33,783 nt of DNA, from positions 1 to 33,783 of the forward strand of contig JAIXVE010000329.1 of the NCBI GenBank assembly GCA_027483175.1, in the 5' to 3' direction. The notes below the pieces were generated by a model that was given only the letters and a program-made list of their open reading frames with translations, was not told the DNA's origin and ran no database searches. Source of the stretch: Verrucomicrobiaceae bacterium. Its GTDB lineage: Bacteria > Verrucomicrobiota > Verrucomicrobiia > Verrucomicrobiales > V1-33. The first letter of the stretch is position 1. The number at the start of each line of letters is the position of its first letter. This document shows positions 16,066 to 26,100 of the stretch, piece after piece. The translations under genes were made by a program, and so were the position numbers.

Positions 16066-16149
16066 CAAAACATTCCACCGAAGCCGCCGACGGTGCGTTT
16101 TCAACATGGCCCATCACCTGCGGCGGCTCGGTGAATGTGGTCGTTAGTC
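16060..16149 (+). other. attC-like recombination site 2
   Basis: The left box GAATAGC (16060-16066) pairs 5 of 7 with R' box GTTAGTC (16143-16149). A 4/5-base unpaired spacer comes next. Then CATTC, ACCGA and GCCGCCG on the left (16071-16089) pair fully with CGGCGGC, TCGGT and GAATG on the right (16121-16137). Exactly one extra C (16076) and one extra A (16082) stand out on the left arm. Two single extrahelical bases on one arm only are the classical mark of attC sites, which integrases use to choose the strand. A 31-base terminal region lies between the arms. The preceding gene's TAG stop is part of the left box. Confidence 0.75.
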
Positions 16150-16171
16150 GACTCCGCACGCGCCCCCGAGA

Positions 16172-16543
16172 ATGAAGCTAATCGTCCAACCGCAAGTGCG
16201 ACCTCCCTTCTTCGAAGGCTGGGAGACCGACAAGGCCACTTATCGTTTTGCCTGTGCTGCGTGCGGCAGCGACATCCGAGTGACGTTTTCTGAAATGCTT
16301 CAGGCAGCGTGGAGCTGGCAGGACCGGACAGCCGAGCCGGAACGCACCACGATTGCCGCTGCCTTCGATATCGACTTAGCGCGCCGTTCGATTGCCGATG
16401 GGATGGACGCTGTGGTTCGCTCGTCATGCCCGACCTGCGGCGCTGTTCATTTCTCCCACTTCTGGTTTCACGAGTATCGGCATTCTGTATATCAGATTTC
16501 GCTTCGAGCCATCGCATCCAACGCAACACCGAACGCCGACTAA
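16172..16543 (+). CDS. Small protein with two CxxC motifs (zinc-ribbon-like), unknown function
   Basis: This 123-residue protein is not recognised. It has CAAC (28-31) and CPTC (86-89), spaced so that the two knuckles could bind one zinc ion. An aromatic segment follows the second pair (HFSHFWFHEYRHSVYQ, about 92-107). No signal peptide or membrane segment is visible. The start ATG is 22 bases after the GTTAGTC box of attC site 2, and the TAA stop is part of GACTAAC (16538-16544), the exact complement of that box. The gene therefore fills a single cassette. Composition is less C-biased than in the flanking native genes. It may be a regulator, an antitoxin-like or an immunity-type protein; nothing in the sequence decides this. 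Confidence 0.65.
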   Translation: MKLIVQPQVRPPFFEGWETDKATYRFACAACGSDIRVTFSEMLQAAWSWQDRTAEPERTTIAAAFDIDLARRSIADGMDAVVRSSCPTCGAVHFSHFWFHEYRHSVYQISLRAIASNATPNAD

Positions 16544-16544
16544 C
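16538..16544 (+). other. Left box of a third, incomplete attC-like site
   Basis: GACTAAC overlaps the stop codon of the 123-residue protein and is the perfect 7-base complement of GTTAGTC that opens the same cassette (16143-16149). In a circular cassette these two boxes form the outer stem of attC. No matching right arm or GTT box was found before the next start at 16625, so the site is probably truncated or too divergent to see. Confidence 0.5.
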
Positions 16545-16624
16545 GCAACATATGCGGGCAACGCTCGTATGGCATCTGTCGTGTCATCGAAGCTTCCCGC
16601 TCGCCGTCGCCCAACCACCACATC

Positions 16625-17170
16625 ATGCACTGCCCACATCTGAAGCCCGTTGTCGAAGCCGTATTGCGCGCACCGAGCACCCTGCCAGTCCCGTGGAGAG
16701 CATCAGCGACGCAGGGTGTCGGTGGACTCACGGACGTCGGCTTTATTCCCGGCACCGACTTCCTCCTTGTTTTGTCCAGTCAGGGGAGAGGCATTTACGA
16801 CTGTCTTACAGGTGAGAGGGTAGCCAGAGATCGTGCCGAGGACTACCCATTCGACACATCTTCTCTGACCGCTCCCGCGTTTGCGGATTTCGCGACGCAT
16901 ACCGTCCACACAGCAGGGCTTCACGGAGGTGGGCTGGCTCTCACCACCCACGATGGTTGGAGTATCGAGCACTTTGTGTTTGATTGGCCCGAGATCATCG
17001 TGACTCTGTCGCCGCCCGGCCAGTCCTCAGAGTATGCCACCTTCGGCCGAACGACCGCTATCCACCGCCTTCCATCAGACAGCACGACACGGGCATTTGG
17101 CTTCTCACCCACCGGCCGCAGCCTCGTGCTCGCCTCATCAAGCGACCTTCATTTGATTTGCCGCGCATGA
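16625..17170 (+). CDS. Unrecognised 181-residue protein with propeller-like segments
   Basis: The protein starts MHCPHLKPVVEAVL and is largely beta-strand. GGLTDVGFIPGTDFLLVLSS (about 33-52) and AFGFSPTGRSLVLASSSDLHLI (about 157-178) resemble blades of WD40-type propellers (hydrophobic, then sPdG-like turn, then strand), but two such units cannot make a full propeller. No signal peptide, membrane segment or catalytic motif is visible. It follows an incomplete attC-like box, and its own TGA stop is directly followed by TAAC (17171-17174), reminiscent of a cassette end, but no fold supports this. Base composition is mixed, as in the other island genes. It could be an immunity-type or sensor protein; this is speculation. 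Confidence 0.6.
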   Translation: MHCPHLKPVVEAVLRAPSTLPVPWRASATQGVGGLTDVGFIPGTDFLLVLSSQGRGIYDCLTGERVARDRAEDYPFDTSSLTAPAFADFATHTVHTAGLHGGGLALTTHDGWSIEHFVFDWPEIIVTLSPPGQSSEYATFGRTTAIHRLPSDSTTRAFGFSPTGRSLVLASSSDLHLICRA

Positions 17171-17436
17171 TAACGACCACGGCACCAACAAGGGCAAACA
17201 AGGCACTGCTGCCAGCCACCTCGCCGACATCCGCGATACCTTGAAGCGGCTCCCCACCCGCAAGACCCGACAGAAACCCGCCCAAGAATCCGCCGCAAAA
17301 TCACACCTCCCCACCGCGTTTTCTGCTTCCCGTCGACCTCCCCCGTCGCCACAATCCCCCTTCCCGGGACTCATCCCGGTAAACTTCTCCCCCTTCATAT
17401 CTCAAACCCACATCCAACCATTCCCAACCACCTTCC
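17171..17436. other. Spacer at the right end of the accessory region
   Basis: This 266-base gap returns to host-like C-rich composition. Its first part stays open in one plus-strand frame (from AAC at 17172) with a hydrophilic Lys/Arg/Gln-rich reading, which could be the tail of a native gene lost when the accessory genes arrived. The spacer also holds a perfect hairpin CCGGGA-CTCA-TCCCGG (17364-17379), 57 bases before the next start. No promoter motif could be assigned with confidence. Confidence 0.4.
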
Positions 17437-18792
17437 ATGAAAACCAGCCGCAGAAACTTCCTCAAGGCCACCTCGGCCCTCGCCTTCCCCACCATCATCC
17501 CCGCCTCCGCCATCGGCGCTGACGGCACCGTCGCCCCCTCCAACCGCATCACCATGGGTGCCGTCGGCTGGGGCATGCAGGGTCCCGGCAACATCGGAGC
17601 CTTCATGAACGTCCCCGGCTGCCAGGTCATCGCCGCGTGCGACCTCGACAAGCGCCACCTCGAACAAGCCGTCAACGCCATCAATAACAAAAACGGCAAC
17701 AAGGACTGCGCCGCCATCAAGGACTACCGCGAACTCATGGCCCGCAAAGACGTCGACACCGTCATGCTCGCCGTCCCCGACCACTGGCACGCCCTCGTCG
17801 CCATCGAAGCCGCCAAGAACGGCAAGGACATCTACGGCGAAAAACCCCTCGCCCGCACCATCCGCGAACAGCAAGCCATCGTCCGCGCCGTCCTCGAAAA
17901 CAAACGGGTCTGGCAAACCGGCTCATGGCAGCGCAGCAACGACAACTTCCGCGTCGGCGCAGAAATCGTCCGCAACGGCCTCATCGGTAAACTCAAGGAA
18001 GTCCACGTCGGTCTCCCTTCCGGCCACGCCGACTTCGCAGGCACCGCCAGCAAAAACCAGGTCACTCCCCCACCCGCCGAACTCGACTGGGAAATGTGGA
18101 TCGGGCCCTCGACCATGGAGGATTACATCGAAGGCCGCGTCCACAAAAACTGGCGCTGGAACTACAACACCGGCGGCGGCCAACTCCTCGACTGGATCGG
18201 CCACCACTGCGACATCGCTCACTGGGGCATGGACTGCGATAAAGGCGGCGGCCCAGTCGAAATCGAAGGCTCCGGCGAATTCCCAGCCAAAACCGCCATG
18301 TGGAACACCGCCACCAAATACCGCGCCGAAGCCAAGTACGACTCAGGTGTCAAAATGATCATCGCCGGCGGCCACGGCGACATCCGCGGCGGCACCCGCT
18401 GGATCGGCGAAGAAGGCTGGGTCCAGGTCGATCGCGGTTTCTTCGACTGCTCCAACCCGGCCTACAAGAAGATCATCAAGGAACGCCGCGGCGACCAGAT
18501 CGCTGAAAAAGCCATCCATCAGGAACTCCCCGACGACCTCCGCAAGGTCCAGCTCATGAAGAGCCCCACCGGCCACCAGGGCAACTTCATCGACTGCGTC
18601 CGCTCCCGCGCCGAAACCCTCACCCCAGTCACCACCGCTCACCGCAGCGCCATCCCCGGCCACCTCGCCCTCATCGCCATGATGACAGGCCGCAAAATCA
18701 AATGGGACCCAGCCAAGGAAGAAATCATCGGCGACGAGGAAGCCTCCAAACTCATGGGCCGCGAATACCGCGCCCCGTGGAAACTCGCCTGA
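17437..18792 (+). CDS. Tat-exported Gfo/Idh/MocA-family oxidoreductase
   Basis: This 451-residue protein opens with a Tat signal (SRRNFLKATSALAFPTIIPAS, about 4-24). A Rossmann dinucleotide-binding fold follows: AVGWGMQGPGN (42-52) is the glycine-rich loop, VIAACDLD (64-71) the strand ending in the acidic ribose-binding position, and GEKPLAR (134-140) the family EKP motif with Lys136 as the usual catalytic lysine. The C-terminal alpha/beta domain shows WNYNTGGGQLLDWIGHHCDIAHW and FIDCVRSRAETL. The family oxidises or reduces sugars and cyclitols with NAD(P). Exported versions are abundant in Planctomycetes and Verrucomicrobia and are often assumed to act on polysaccharide-derived sugars; the substrate here is unknown. 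A strong terminator follows. Confidence 0.9.
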   Translation: MKTSRRNFLKATSALAFPTIIPASAIGADGTVAPSNRITMGAVGWGMQGPGNIGAFMNVPGCQVIAACDLDKRHLEQAVNAINNKNGNKDCAAIKDYRELMARKDVDTVMLAVPDHWHALVAIEAAKNGKDIYGEKPLARTIREQQAIVRAVLENKRVWQTGSWQRSNDNFRVGAEIVRNGLIGKLKEVHVGLPSGHADFAGTASKNQVTPPPAELDWEMWIGPSTMEDYIEGRVHKNWRWNYNTGGGQLLDWIGHHCDIAHWGMDCDKGGGPVEIEGSGEFPAKTAMWNTATKYRAEAKYDSGVKMIIAGGHGDIRGGTRWIGEEGWVQVDRGFFDCSNPAYKKIIKERRGDQIAEKAIHQELPDDLRKVQLMKSPTGHQGNFIDCVRSRAETLTPVTTAHRSAIPGHLALIAMMTGRKIKWDPAKEEIIGDEEASKLMGREYRAPWKLA

Positions 18793-18805
18793 CCTCCACT
18801 CAATA

Positions 18806-18820
18806 GGGCGATCATCGCCC
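18806..18820. repeat. Short hairpin GGGCGA-TCA-TCGCCC after the oxidoreductase
   Basis: Six perfect pairs, GGGCGA (18806-18811) with TCGCCC (18815-18820), enclose a three-base loop 14 bases after the stop codon. It has no T tract, so it may be a secondary mRNA-end structure ahead of the true terminator. Confidence 0.5.
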
Positions 18821-18832
18821 GCCTCATCTCAA

Positions 18833-18861
18833 GCCCCTGCGGGAAACCGCAGGGGCCTTTT
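18833..18861 (+). terminator. Intrinsic terminator with GAAA tetraloop
   Basis: Ten perfect pairs, GCCCCTGCGG (18833-18842) with CCGCAGGGGC (18847-18856), are closed by a GAAA tetraloop (GNRA type) and followed by CTTTT (18857-18861). It lies 41 bases after the oxidoreductase stop and is the only textbook rho-independent terminator found in the window. Confidence 0.93.
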
Positions 18862-18920
18862 CATGCCCGCTGCCTGCTCCCTGAATCCTCCACTCAAACC
18901 CGCACCCTAACCTCCCCGCC

Positions 18921-19940
18921 TCACCACTTGATCACCGAAGCCGACCACGCAAACCCAGCCCCGAACGCCACCAGCAGGATATTGTCACCCTTCTTCACCA
19001 CCCCGCTCCGCACCGCTTCATCCAGCGCAATCGCCACCGCCGCCCCGGACGTGTTCCCATACTTCTGCAGATTCAAAAACGCCCGCTCCGGCGGCAATCC
19101 CAACCGCTCCCGAATCGCATCCACAATCCGCACATTCGCCTGATGCGGAATGATCAGTGCAATGTCCTCAGCTTTCAACCCAGCCCGCTCAATCACCTGC
19201 TCGCACGCCTCCAGCGTGTACTTCACCGCCGCCTTGAACACTTCCCGACCCTGCATGTGAATCGTATTCAACCGCTGGTCCGCATTCTCCGGCGTGATCG
19301 GGATCGCCGATCCACCACCCGGCACCGACAGAATATCCGTCAACCGCCCGTCACTCGCCATCACCGACGACAACACGCCGCTCGGATCCCCGTCATTCGG
19401 TTCCTTCGCCGTCAGAATCGCCGCCCCAGCCCCGTCACCGAACAACACACACGTGTTCCGGTCCTGCCAGTTCACCATCCCGCTCAGCTTGTCCGCCCCA
19501 ATGATCAGCGCCGTCTTCCGCGTCCCGCCATTGATGAACTGCCGCGCAATCTGCATCGCATAAAGAAACCCCGCACACGCCGCACTCACGTCAAACGCCA
19601 CCGCCTTCACCGCCCCCAGATTCCGCTGCACGTGACACGCCGTGCTCGGGAAAAATGTGTCCGGCGAAATCGTCCCCACAATAATCAGATCAATCTCCTC
19701 CGCCGTCACCCCAGCCGCCTCCATCGCCCGCAACGCCGCCTTCGTCGCCAGATCACTCGTCGCCTCACCCTCCGCCGCAATCCGCCGCTCCTTGATCCCC
19801 GTCCGCGACATGATCCACTCATCCGTCGTCTCCACCAGCTTCTCAAGATCCGCATTCGTCAGCACGCGCTCCGGCACGTAACTGCCGGTGCCCGCAATTT
19901 TCATGACACAAGGAACGGTGACTGGCTGTGAATGACTCAT
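18921..19940 (-). CDS. fabH: 3-oxoacyl-ACP synthase III
   Basis: This 339-residue enzyme carries the FabH triad: Cys122 in DVSAACAGF, His266 in IPHQANVRI and Asn296 in KYGNTSGA. FGDGAGAAIL (167-176) and TDEWIMSRTGIKERR (39-53) are further family segments. It condenses acetyl-CoA or another acyl-CoA starter with malonyl-ACP to begin type II fatty-acid synthesis, in the cytoplasm. The usual N-terminus begins near MKIAGTGSYVPE, so the Met at residue 13 (19902-19904) is a reasonable alternative start; neither site has a clear Shine-Dalgarno. G-ending codons dominate, as in other minus-strand genes here. It stands alone, without plsX, fabD or acpP beside it. Confidence 0.96.
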   Translation of the reverse strand: MSHSQPVTVPCVMKIAGTGSYVPERVLTNADLEKLVETTDEWIMSRTGIKERRIAAEGEATSDLATKAALRAMEAAGVTAEEIDLIIVGTISPDTFFPSTACHVQRNLGAVKAVAFDVSAACAGFLYAMQIARQFINGGTRKTALIIGADKLSGMVNWQDRNTCVLFGDGAGAAILTAKEPNDGDPSGVLSSVMASDGRLTDILSVPGGGSAIPITPENADQRLNTIHMQGREVFKAAVKYTLEACEQVIERAGLKAEDIALIIPHQANVRIVDAIRERLGLPPERAFLNLQKYGNTSGAAVAIALDEAVRSGVVKKGDNILLVAFGAGFAWSASVIKW

Positions 19941-20155
19941 GGATCAGGGGGAATCAATGGGTCGGCTCAACCTCCCCGGTAAGCTTCCCATGAGGACCCC
20001 GAAACCGCCCGGAAGCAAGGGGTTTCCCACCCCCGCGATCCACCATTCCTCGCGCTCGACTTCCCACCGTTTTGTCCGACAATAACCCCGACCTCCGTCC
20101 GCTTTCCAATCGTCCTTCCCACTCCCTTTCCTCTCCACTTTCCCCCTTTGCCGAA

Positions 20156-23100
20156 ATGAAGCGCTTCCTCCCCTCTCTCCAGCTCCTCCCCGCCGTAATC
20201 CTCGCGGCCCTTCTCCCCTCGCTCTACGCCGAGGAACCTGTCAGCGAAAAAGCCCAGCGCTATTACGACAGTCTCCTCAAACGCCCAGTCCCCGGAGCCG
20301 TCTTCGACCGCTTCTACACCGCATGGCTCGAATCCCGCACGCTCGACGACCTCGAATCATGGCTCAAGGAACGCGCCGACGCCGCCGACGCCCCGCCAGC
20401 TGCCCGTCTCCTCCTCGCCTACCACTTCCTCCGCCAGGGCGATAACGAAAAAGCCATCGCCGCCTTCCGCACCGCCACCGCCGCCGACCCCAAAAACGCC
20501 GAGGCATGGCTCCAGCAGGCCCTCGCCGAATCCCGCACGCTCGACTTCGACAGCGCCCTCGCCTCCCTCGACAAGGCCGCCGCCGCCAACCCTCCCGCCG
20601 CCACCCTCACCAAACTCAAGCAGCTCAAAGGCCGTCTCCTCGCCCGCGCCGGTCGCGTCCCCGACGCCGTCAAGGTCTGGCAGGAACTCGTCGCCGCCAA
20701 CCCGGACGACGAAGACCTCCAGGAAGACCTCGTCGAACTCCAGATCTCCGAAGGCCTCACCAACGAAGCCCTCGCCACCGCGGAAGCACTCGTCGCTCGC
20801 ACCGCCGATCCCTACAAGAAGGTCCAGCGCCGTCTCCGCATCGGCGATATCCACCAGCGCGCCGGTGCCCGCGAAAAAGCCGTCGCCGTCTACCTCGCCT
20901 GTCTCGACGACACCGGCGCAGACTCATGGCTCGAAAAGGAAATCCTCGCCCAGCTCGAGCAAACCTTCCGCCGTGACGACGCCGTCGACGGTCTCAAGGA
21001 ACAATACCGCGCCCTCGTCGCCAAATTCCCCCAGCGCACGTCCCTCCGCCGCCGCTTCGCCGCCCTGCTCGTAGAAACCGCCGCCACCGACGAAGCCATC
21101 CGCGAATACTCCGACATCCTCGCCAAAACCCCAGGCAATCGCGAGGTCCGCGAATCCTTCGTCGATCTCCTCATCCAGGCCCAGCGGCCGGACGACGCCG
21201 CCACCCAGATGCTCGAACTCATCCGGCTCTACCCCCAGGACCTCGAACTCATCGTAAAACTCGCTGACCTCCGCGCCGCCGCCGGCAAAAAACCCGAAGC
21301 ATCCGCCGCCGTCGCCGACTTCCTCGCCAAATCCGACAAGTCAGAAGCCGCTCACCTCCGCGCCGCAGGCCTCCTCGAACGCTATCAACTCCCCGCCGAA
21401 TCCCTCGATCTCTACAAGAAAGCCGCCGCGACCTTCCCCGACAGCGAAGGCGTTCAGGACGCGCTCGCCACCGTTCTCCACAAGAGCGGTGCCAAAGACG
21501 AGGCCTTCGCCGTCTGGCGCAAACTCGCCGCCTCTCCTGACAAATCCCGCGTCATGGGCGTCGCCCGCTCCGCCGCCGCCCGCGACGAACTCGCCTTCGC
21601 CGCCGACCTCCTCACCGAACGGCTCCCCGAATTCTCCAAGGACCCGCTCTACCTCCTCCAGCTCTGCGAACTGGCAGAACGCACCGACCGCGAAGCCCAG
21701 GCCGTCCCATGGGCCCGCACGCTCGTCTCCCTCGCCTCCGACCCCGTCGACCTCGAGGCCACCATGACCATCCTCCTCCGTCTCTCCGAAAAAGCCGGTC
21801 AGACTGAAGCCCTCCTCGCTCAGCTCAAGGGCAACGCCGAATCCCCTCAGGATAAATGCCTCCTAGCCGAACTCCTCGACCGCACCGGCGACCCCAAAGG
21901 CTCGGAAGCCGCCCTCAAGGAAGTCGAAGCCGCCGCCCCGGAACTCGCCATCGCCATCCTCGTCCGTCTCCAGTCCCAGCGCGGTGACATCGCCGGCGCC
22001 GCCGCTTCCATGAAACGGCTCGTCGAATCCCCCTCCGGCCGCAAAAGCGTCCACGTCCAGCGTCTCGTCGAACTCTTCGAACGCGCCGGCAAACTCTCCG
22101 ACGCCCTCGCATGGATCCCCGAATGGAAAAAACTTTCCCCGGGCAGCAATCTCCCATGGCAGAAGGAAGCCTCCCTCCAGCTCGCCCAGGGCAATAACAA
22201 GGAAGCCCTCCGCGCTCTTCGCCAGGCTTCCCAGGAATTCGACGACAACGAGGACCTCAAAGCCATGCTCGCCGAAGCCTATCGCGACGATGGCAAATTC
22301 GCCGACGCCGCCCGTCTCTACACAGTCCTCTACGAAGAAGGCAAAGACCTCAGCGCCAAAATCCGCTGGGCTGGCGCGCTAGCGGAAAATGCCCGCGACG
22401 CCGACAAGCTCTCCGAACTCGTCGAACAATTCGAAGAACGCCGCAAAGCCAACCGCACGTCCCTCCTCCCGCTCCTCGCCCTCGCCGAAATCCACCGGGT
22501 CTCGGAAAACTACGAGGCCCGCGCCGCCGCTCTCGCCGAAGCCGCCCGCCTCAAAGCCGGCGACCTCGACATCCTCCTCGAAATCGCACGCATCGCCGAA
22601 GCCGAAGGCGACTTCAAACGCGCCCTCGAAACGCTCCGCGAAGCCGAACCGCTCGACAAATCAGGCAAGGTCCGCCAGCGCATCGCCCGCGTCCACTTCG
22701 CCAGCGGCGATGAAGCCAAGGGCATGGCCGCTCTCGAACAGCTCGCCTCCTCCGTCGCCCTCGACGCCCGTCAGCTCGAGTCCCTCGCCGACGCCCTCTG
22801 CGACCAGGATCTCTGGAAACAGGCCGCCGCCTTCCTCGCCCCGCGCATGAAGGACTTCCCCGGCGACTACCGTCTCTGGTACCTCTACGGCTGCGCCCTC
22901 GAAGAAAGCGATCAGCCCGCCCCCGCCACCAACGCCTTCCTCCACACTGTCGCCATTCGCGACGAACTCCCTAACCGCAACGGCCCGGGCGCGCCCGCCT
23001 CGGTCCAGCCCGGCTCCGCCCGCGACTACACCGAATCTCTCCGCCCCTACGTCCCCGCCGATGTCCTCGACATCATCTCCCTGACGTATTCCTCCTACCA

Positions 23101-26100
23101 GGCCTACCAGTATAAGAACAACCGCGTCAACCGCACCACCGCCGGCGGCAACGCCCCCAATCTCCCCGCCAAGGTCGACGAATCCCGTTCCTTCTCTCTG
23201 GTCCACCTCGCCTCCCTCGCCAACGAGGGCGAGGAATCCGCCCGCACCACCATCGCCGACGGCATCCGCGCAGCCGGCATCGGTTCCTCCGACCTCCTCC
23301 TCGAACTCATCCAGGGCACCCGCGTCGACCGCCAGATCGATTTCGCCGAACGTCTCGAAAAAGACCCGACTAACGAAACGCTCCTCGCCCTCGCCGCTCT
23401 CTGGGGCAATCAGCAGACCACAGACCCCGCCGTCGATCTCCGCGTCTACTCCAGTCTCAAGGAAAAACGCCGCGAACTCGCATGGATCGCCGCGCTCCGT
23501 CTCATCGACGACGAAGACGAGGCCGCTTCCAAAGCATGGCAGGAATCCGCCGCCGCCCTCGAACAACTCGAGGTCCCGCCTCCCATTCTCCTCAATAGTC
23601 TCTCGAGTCTCCTCCAGAACGCCCAGAACCCGGACGCCATCCCGGAAGCCAATCGCGCCTCCCTCAACCGTCTCCGCACCAAACTCCCAGGCTGGTACCG
23701 CAAGTCCGACCCCAAGGGCTATCAGGCCCCTTACATCTTCATCCAGCTCGCCGGCATGCTCTCCCGCGAGGAAGACCTCCAGCCACTCGTCGCTCTCATC
23801 GAAGACGAGGTCGCCGCACACGCCGCCGACCCTCAGCGCTCGCCCAAAAACTTCCTCTCCCAGATGGGCGGCCGCCCACCCCTCATCGAAGCCCTCACAT
23901 TCCCTCCGCAGCGGCTCCCGGACTTCTCGCCGCTCGCCCTCATGCTCCTCAATGCCCGCGCCGAAAACTACTACGGCAACCGCATGGAGTGGGACCAGGA
24001 TAAACTCAAAGCCGCTCTCCCCGCTATCAAGGACCCCATCCTCAAGGTCCTCCTCACCATTCGCGCCGATGACCCGGAAGCCCTTATCGCTCTCCTCAAA
24101 TCCCTGACAGATCCCGCCGACGCCCCCCTCGCCACTCTCCTCCTCGCCGCCGCCCACGCCGCCGAAGAAAATCAGTGGGAAGCCGCCGGCGCTCTCCTCC
24201 GTCGCGCCCAACCCATGCCCATGGCCCGCGAATTCCGCCGTCTCGTCGACGGTTCTCTCGTCTCATGGTCCGTCGCCGCCACCCAGGCAGCCGGTGCCTC
24301 CTTCGACAAGGATTCCCCTCTGCTCGCCGCAGGCCGCGAAGCCCTCCTCCGTCTCCGCCGCGAGGCCTCCAACGCCGGCCAGCGTCAGGAACTCGCCGAC
24401 GCCATGAAGGAACTCGGCATGGATAACGAATCGGAACGCATGGCCGCCGCCGCCCAGTCCGGTCCCCAGGGCCCGCCCTCCTCAGGCGTCTCCCTCGGCT
24501 CCATGGGCGCAGTCTCCCTCCGCATGATCAACTCCGGCGGTCGCACCAGCCGCATCGACCAGCTCGTCGCCAAAGGAAAACGCGACGACGCCCTCCGCGA
24601 CCTCACCCGCGAACTCAAATCCATGTCCAAAGCATGGCTCGCCGGCAACGATTCCCTCCGCTACCAGGCCCGCGAATGGGTCGAAGCCGTCAACCGCCAC
24701 GGCTTCGCCCAGGCACTCACCACCGCCCTCAACCCTGGCGACAACCAGTCCCCAGACGCCACCGCACAGTTCGCCGCCGCCCTCGACATCATGGGCGAAC
24801 CACGCAAGGCCCTCGCCCTCTACCGCAAGGCCCTCGAAAAGAAACCCAAGGACGCCGGGCTCCGCAAATGCCTCATCATGGCCGCCCTCGCCGATGACCC
24901 CGAAAAAGCCGTCGACATCCTCAAAACCGAAGCCCCGGATCAGCTCCTCGCTCTCTCTAATAACCTCGTCAACGTCATCTCCACCATCGAGACGCACTCC
25001 GCCCGCTTCGCTCTCCTCGAAGTCATCCTCGACGCGCTCTCCAAGTCCGACGCCGCCGCCCTCGCCAAACTCAATCTAGACTCGCTCTACCAGGTCTTCG
25101 ACTACGCCATGCAGCAGGGCTGGGCCAATCGCGATCAGCTAGACATCGGCTCCCTCTACCAGCAGACCCCAGCTTCCTACAACGGCTCGGACGGCGAAGA
25201 AGCCGACAACCGCCGCAAGGAACTCCTGGCCCAGCGGCTCGACCTCCATTCGCGCTTCGCCCGCCGCTTCATGGAGATCGCCTCCACCGCCCGCCGCGCC
25301 TTCTCCCGCTTCGCCGCCGTCGCCCTCAAAGACGGCAACGAATCCGCCAATGACGAACTCGACAAACTCGCCGCCGCCGTCCTCGAACTCGAACGCGCCT
25401 CCCGCAAAACCAACGTCTCAATCTCCAGTCCGATCTACAACATGAGCGGCCGCGGCGACGCCATCCCGCTCCGCCAGCCCGGCCCCGAAGAATGGCTCCT
25501 CGAACGCGCATGGAAACAGAATCAGCCCGCCAAAATCACTGACGACCTCCTCCCGCGCCTCCGCGCCGCCCGCGCCACCACTGCCCGCGATCTCGAGGAA
25601 ATGATGCCGCTCTACTTCTGCACCGCTGACGAATTCCCCGCCAAAGCCCTCGAATTCGCCGCCAAACGCCAGAAATCCGTCCAGCCAGGCCAGCCCCAGC
25701 TGCACTGGCAAACCGTCTTCCACGTCGCCGACCTCCGCAAACTCGACGCCGACTTCGGCCCGCTCATCGTCGCTAGCCTCAAAAACTCCAACGGCAACTA
25801 CTACGGCGGTCAGGAATTCTGGCACATCATGCAGTTCGCCAAACGGCTCATCGAACGCAAAGGCCCCGAAGCCGTCGACGCCTTCTTCCGCGAAATCGCC
25901 GTCATCTTCCTCGGCCCCGCCGAAAAACGCCAGGAACATTTCGCCAAGCACTACAATCCCCGTTCCTACTCCAGCGGCTCTCCTAACGCCATGATCATGC
26001 AGTGGCTCAATCTCATGCGCACCGCATGGCAGTCACCCGAACTCGTCTTCCCAGCCGCCGAATGCTACATCCGCGACTTCCAGCGCCCCGCCCGCGACGT

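Larger units (their letters stand above)
13863..17170 (+). mobile_element. Integron-like gene cassette array without visible integrase (CALIN-like)
   Basis: Four small plus-strand genes, unlike their neighbours in composition and codon use, sit between tamA and a native oxidoreductase. Two of the gaps between them fold as attC sites (15151-15276 and 16060-16149). A third gene ends in a box complementary to its own cassette start (GTTAGTC 16143-16149; GACTAAC 16538-16544). Genes begin a few bases after each GTT box and stop codons lie next to or inside the left box, as in known cassettes. A possible leading boundary is GTTTTGC at 13863-13869, 9 bases before the first ATG; this one is weak. The fourth gene lacks a recognisable attC on either side, so the right limit is uncertain. 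No intI gene is visible. Confidence 0.6.

Noticed and set aside
16544..16624. A complete third attC site between the 123- and 181-residue genes.
   Set aside because: Only the left box is convincing. No right arm complementary to CATATGCGGGC and no GTT box before the next start could be found.
20072..20155. TTG start giving a 3312-residue version of the giant TPR protein.
   Set aside because: It would place 28 polar residues before a clear signal peptide. The ATG at 20156 puts that peptide at the N-terminus.
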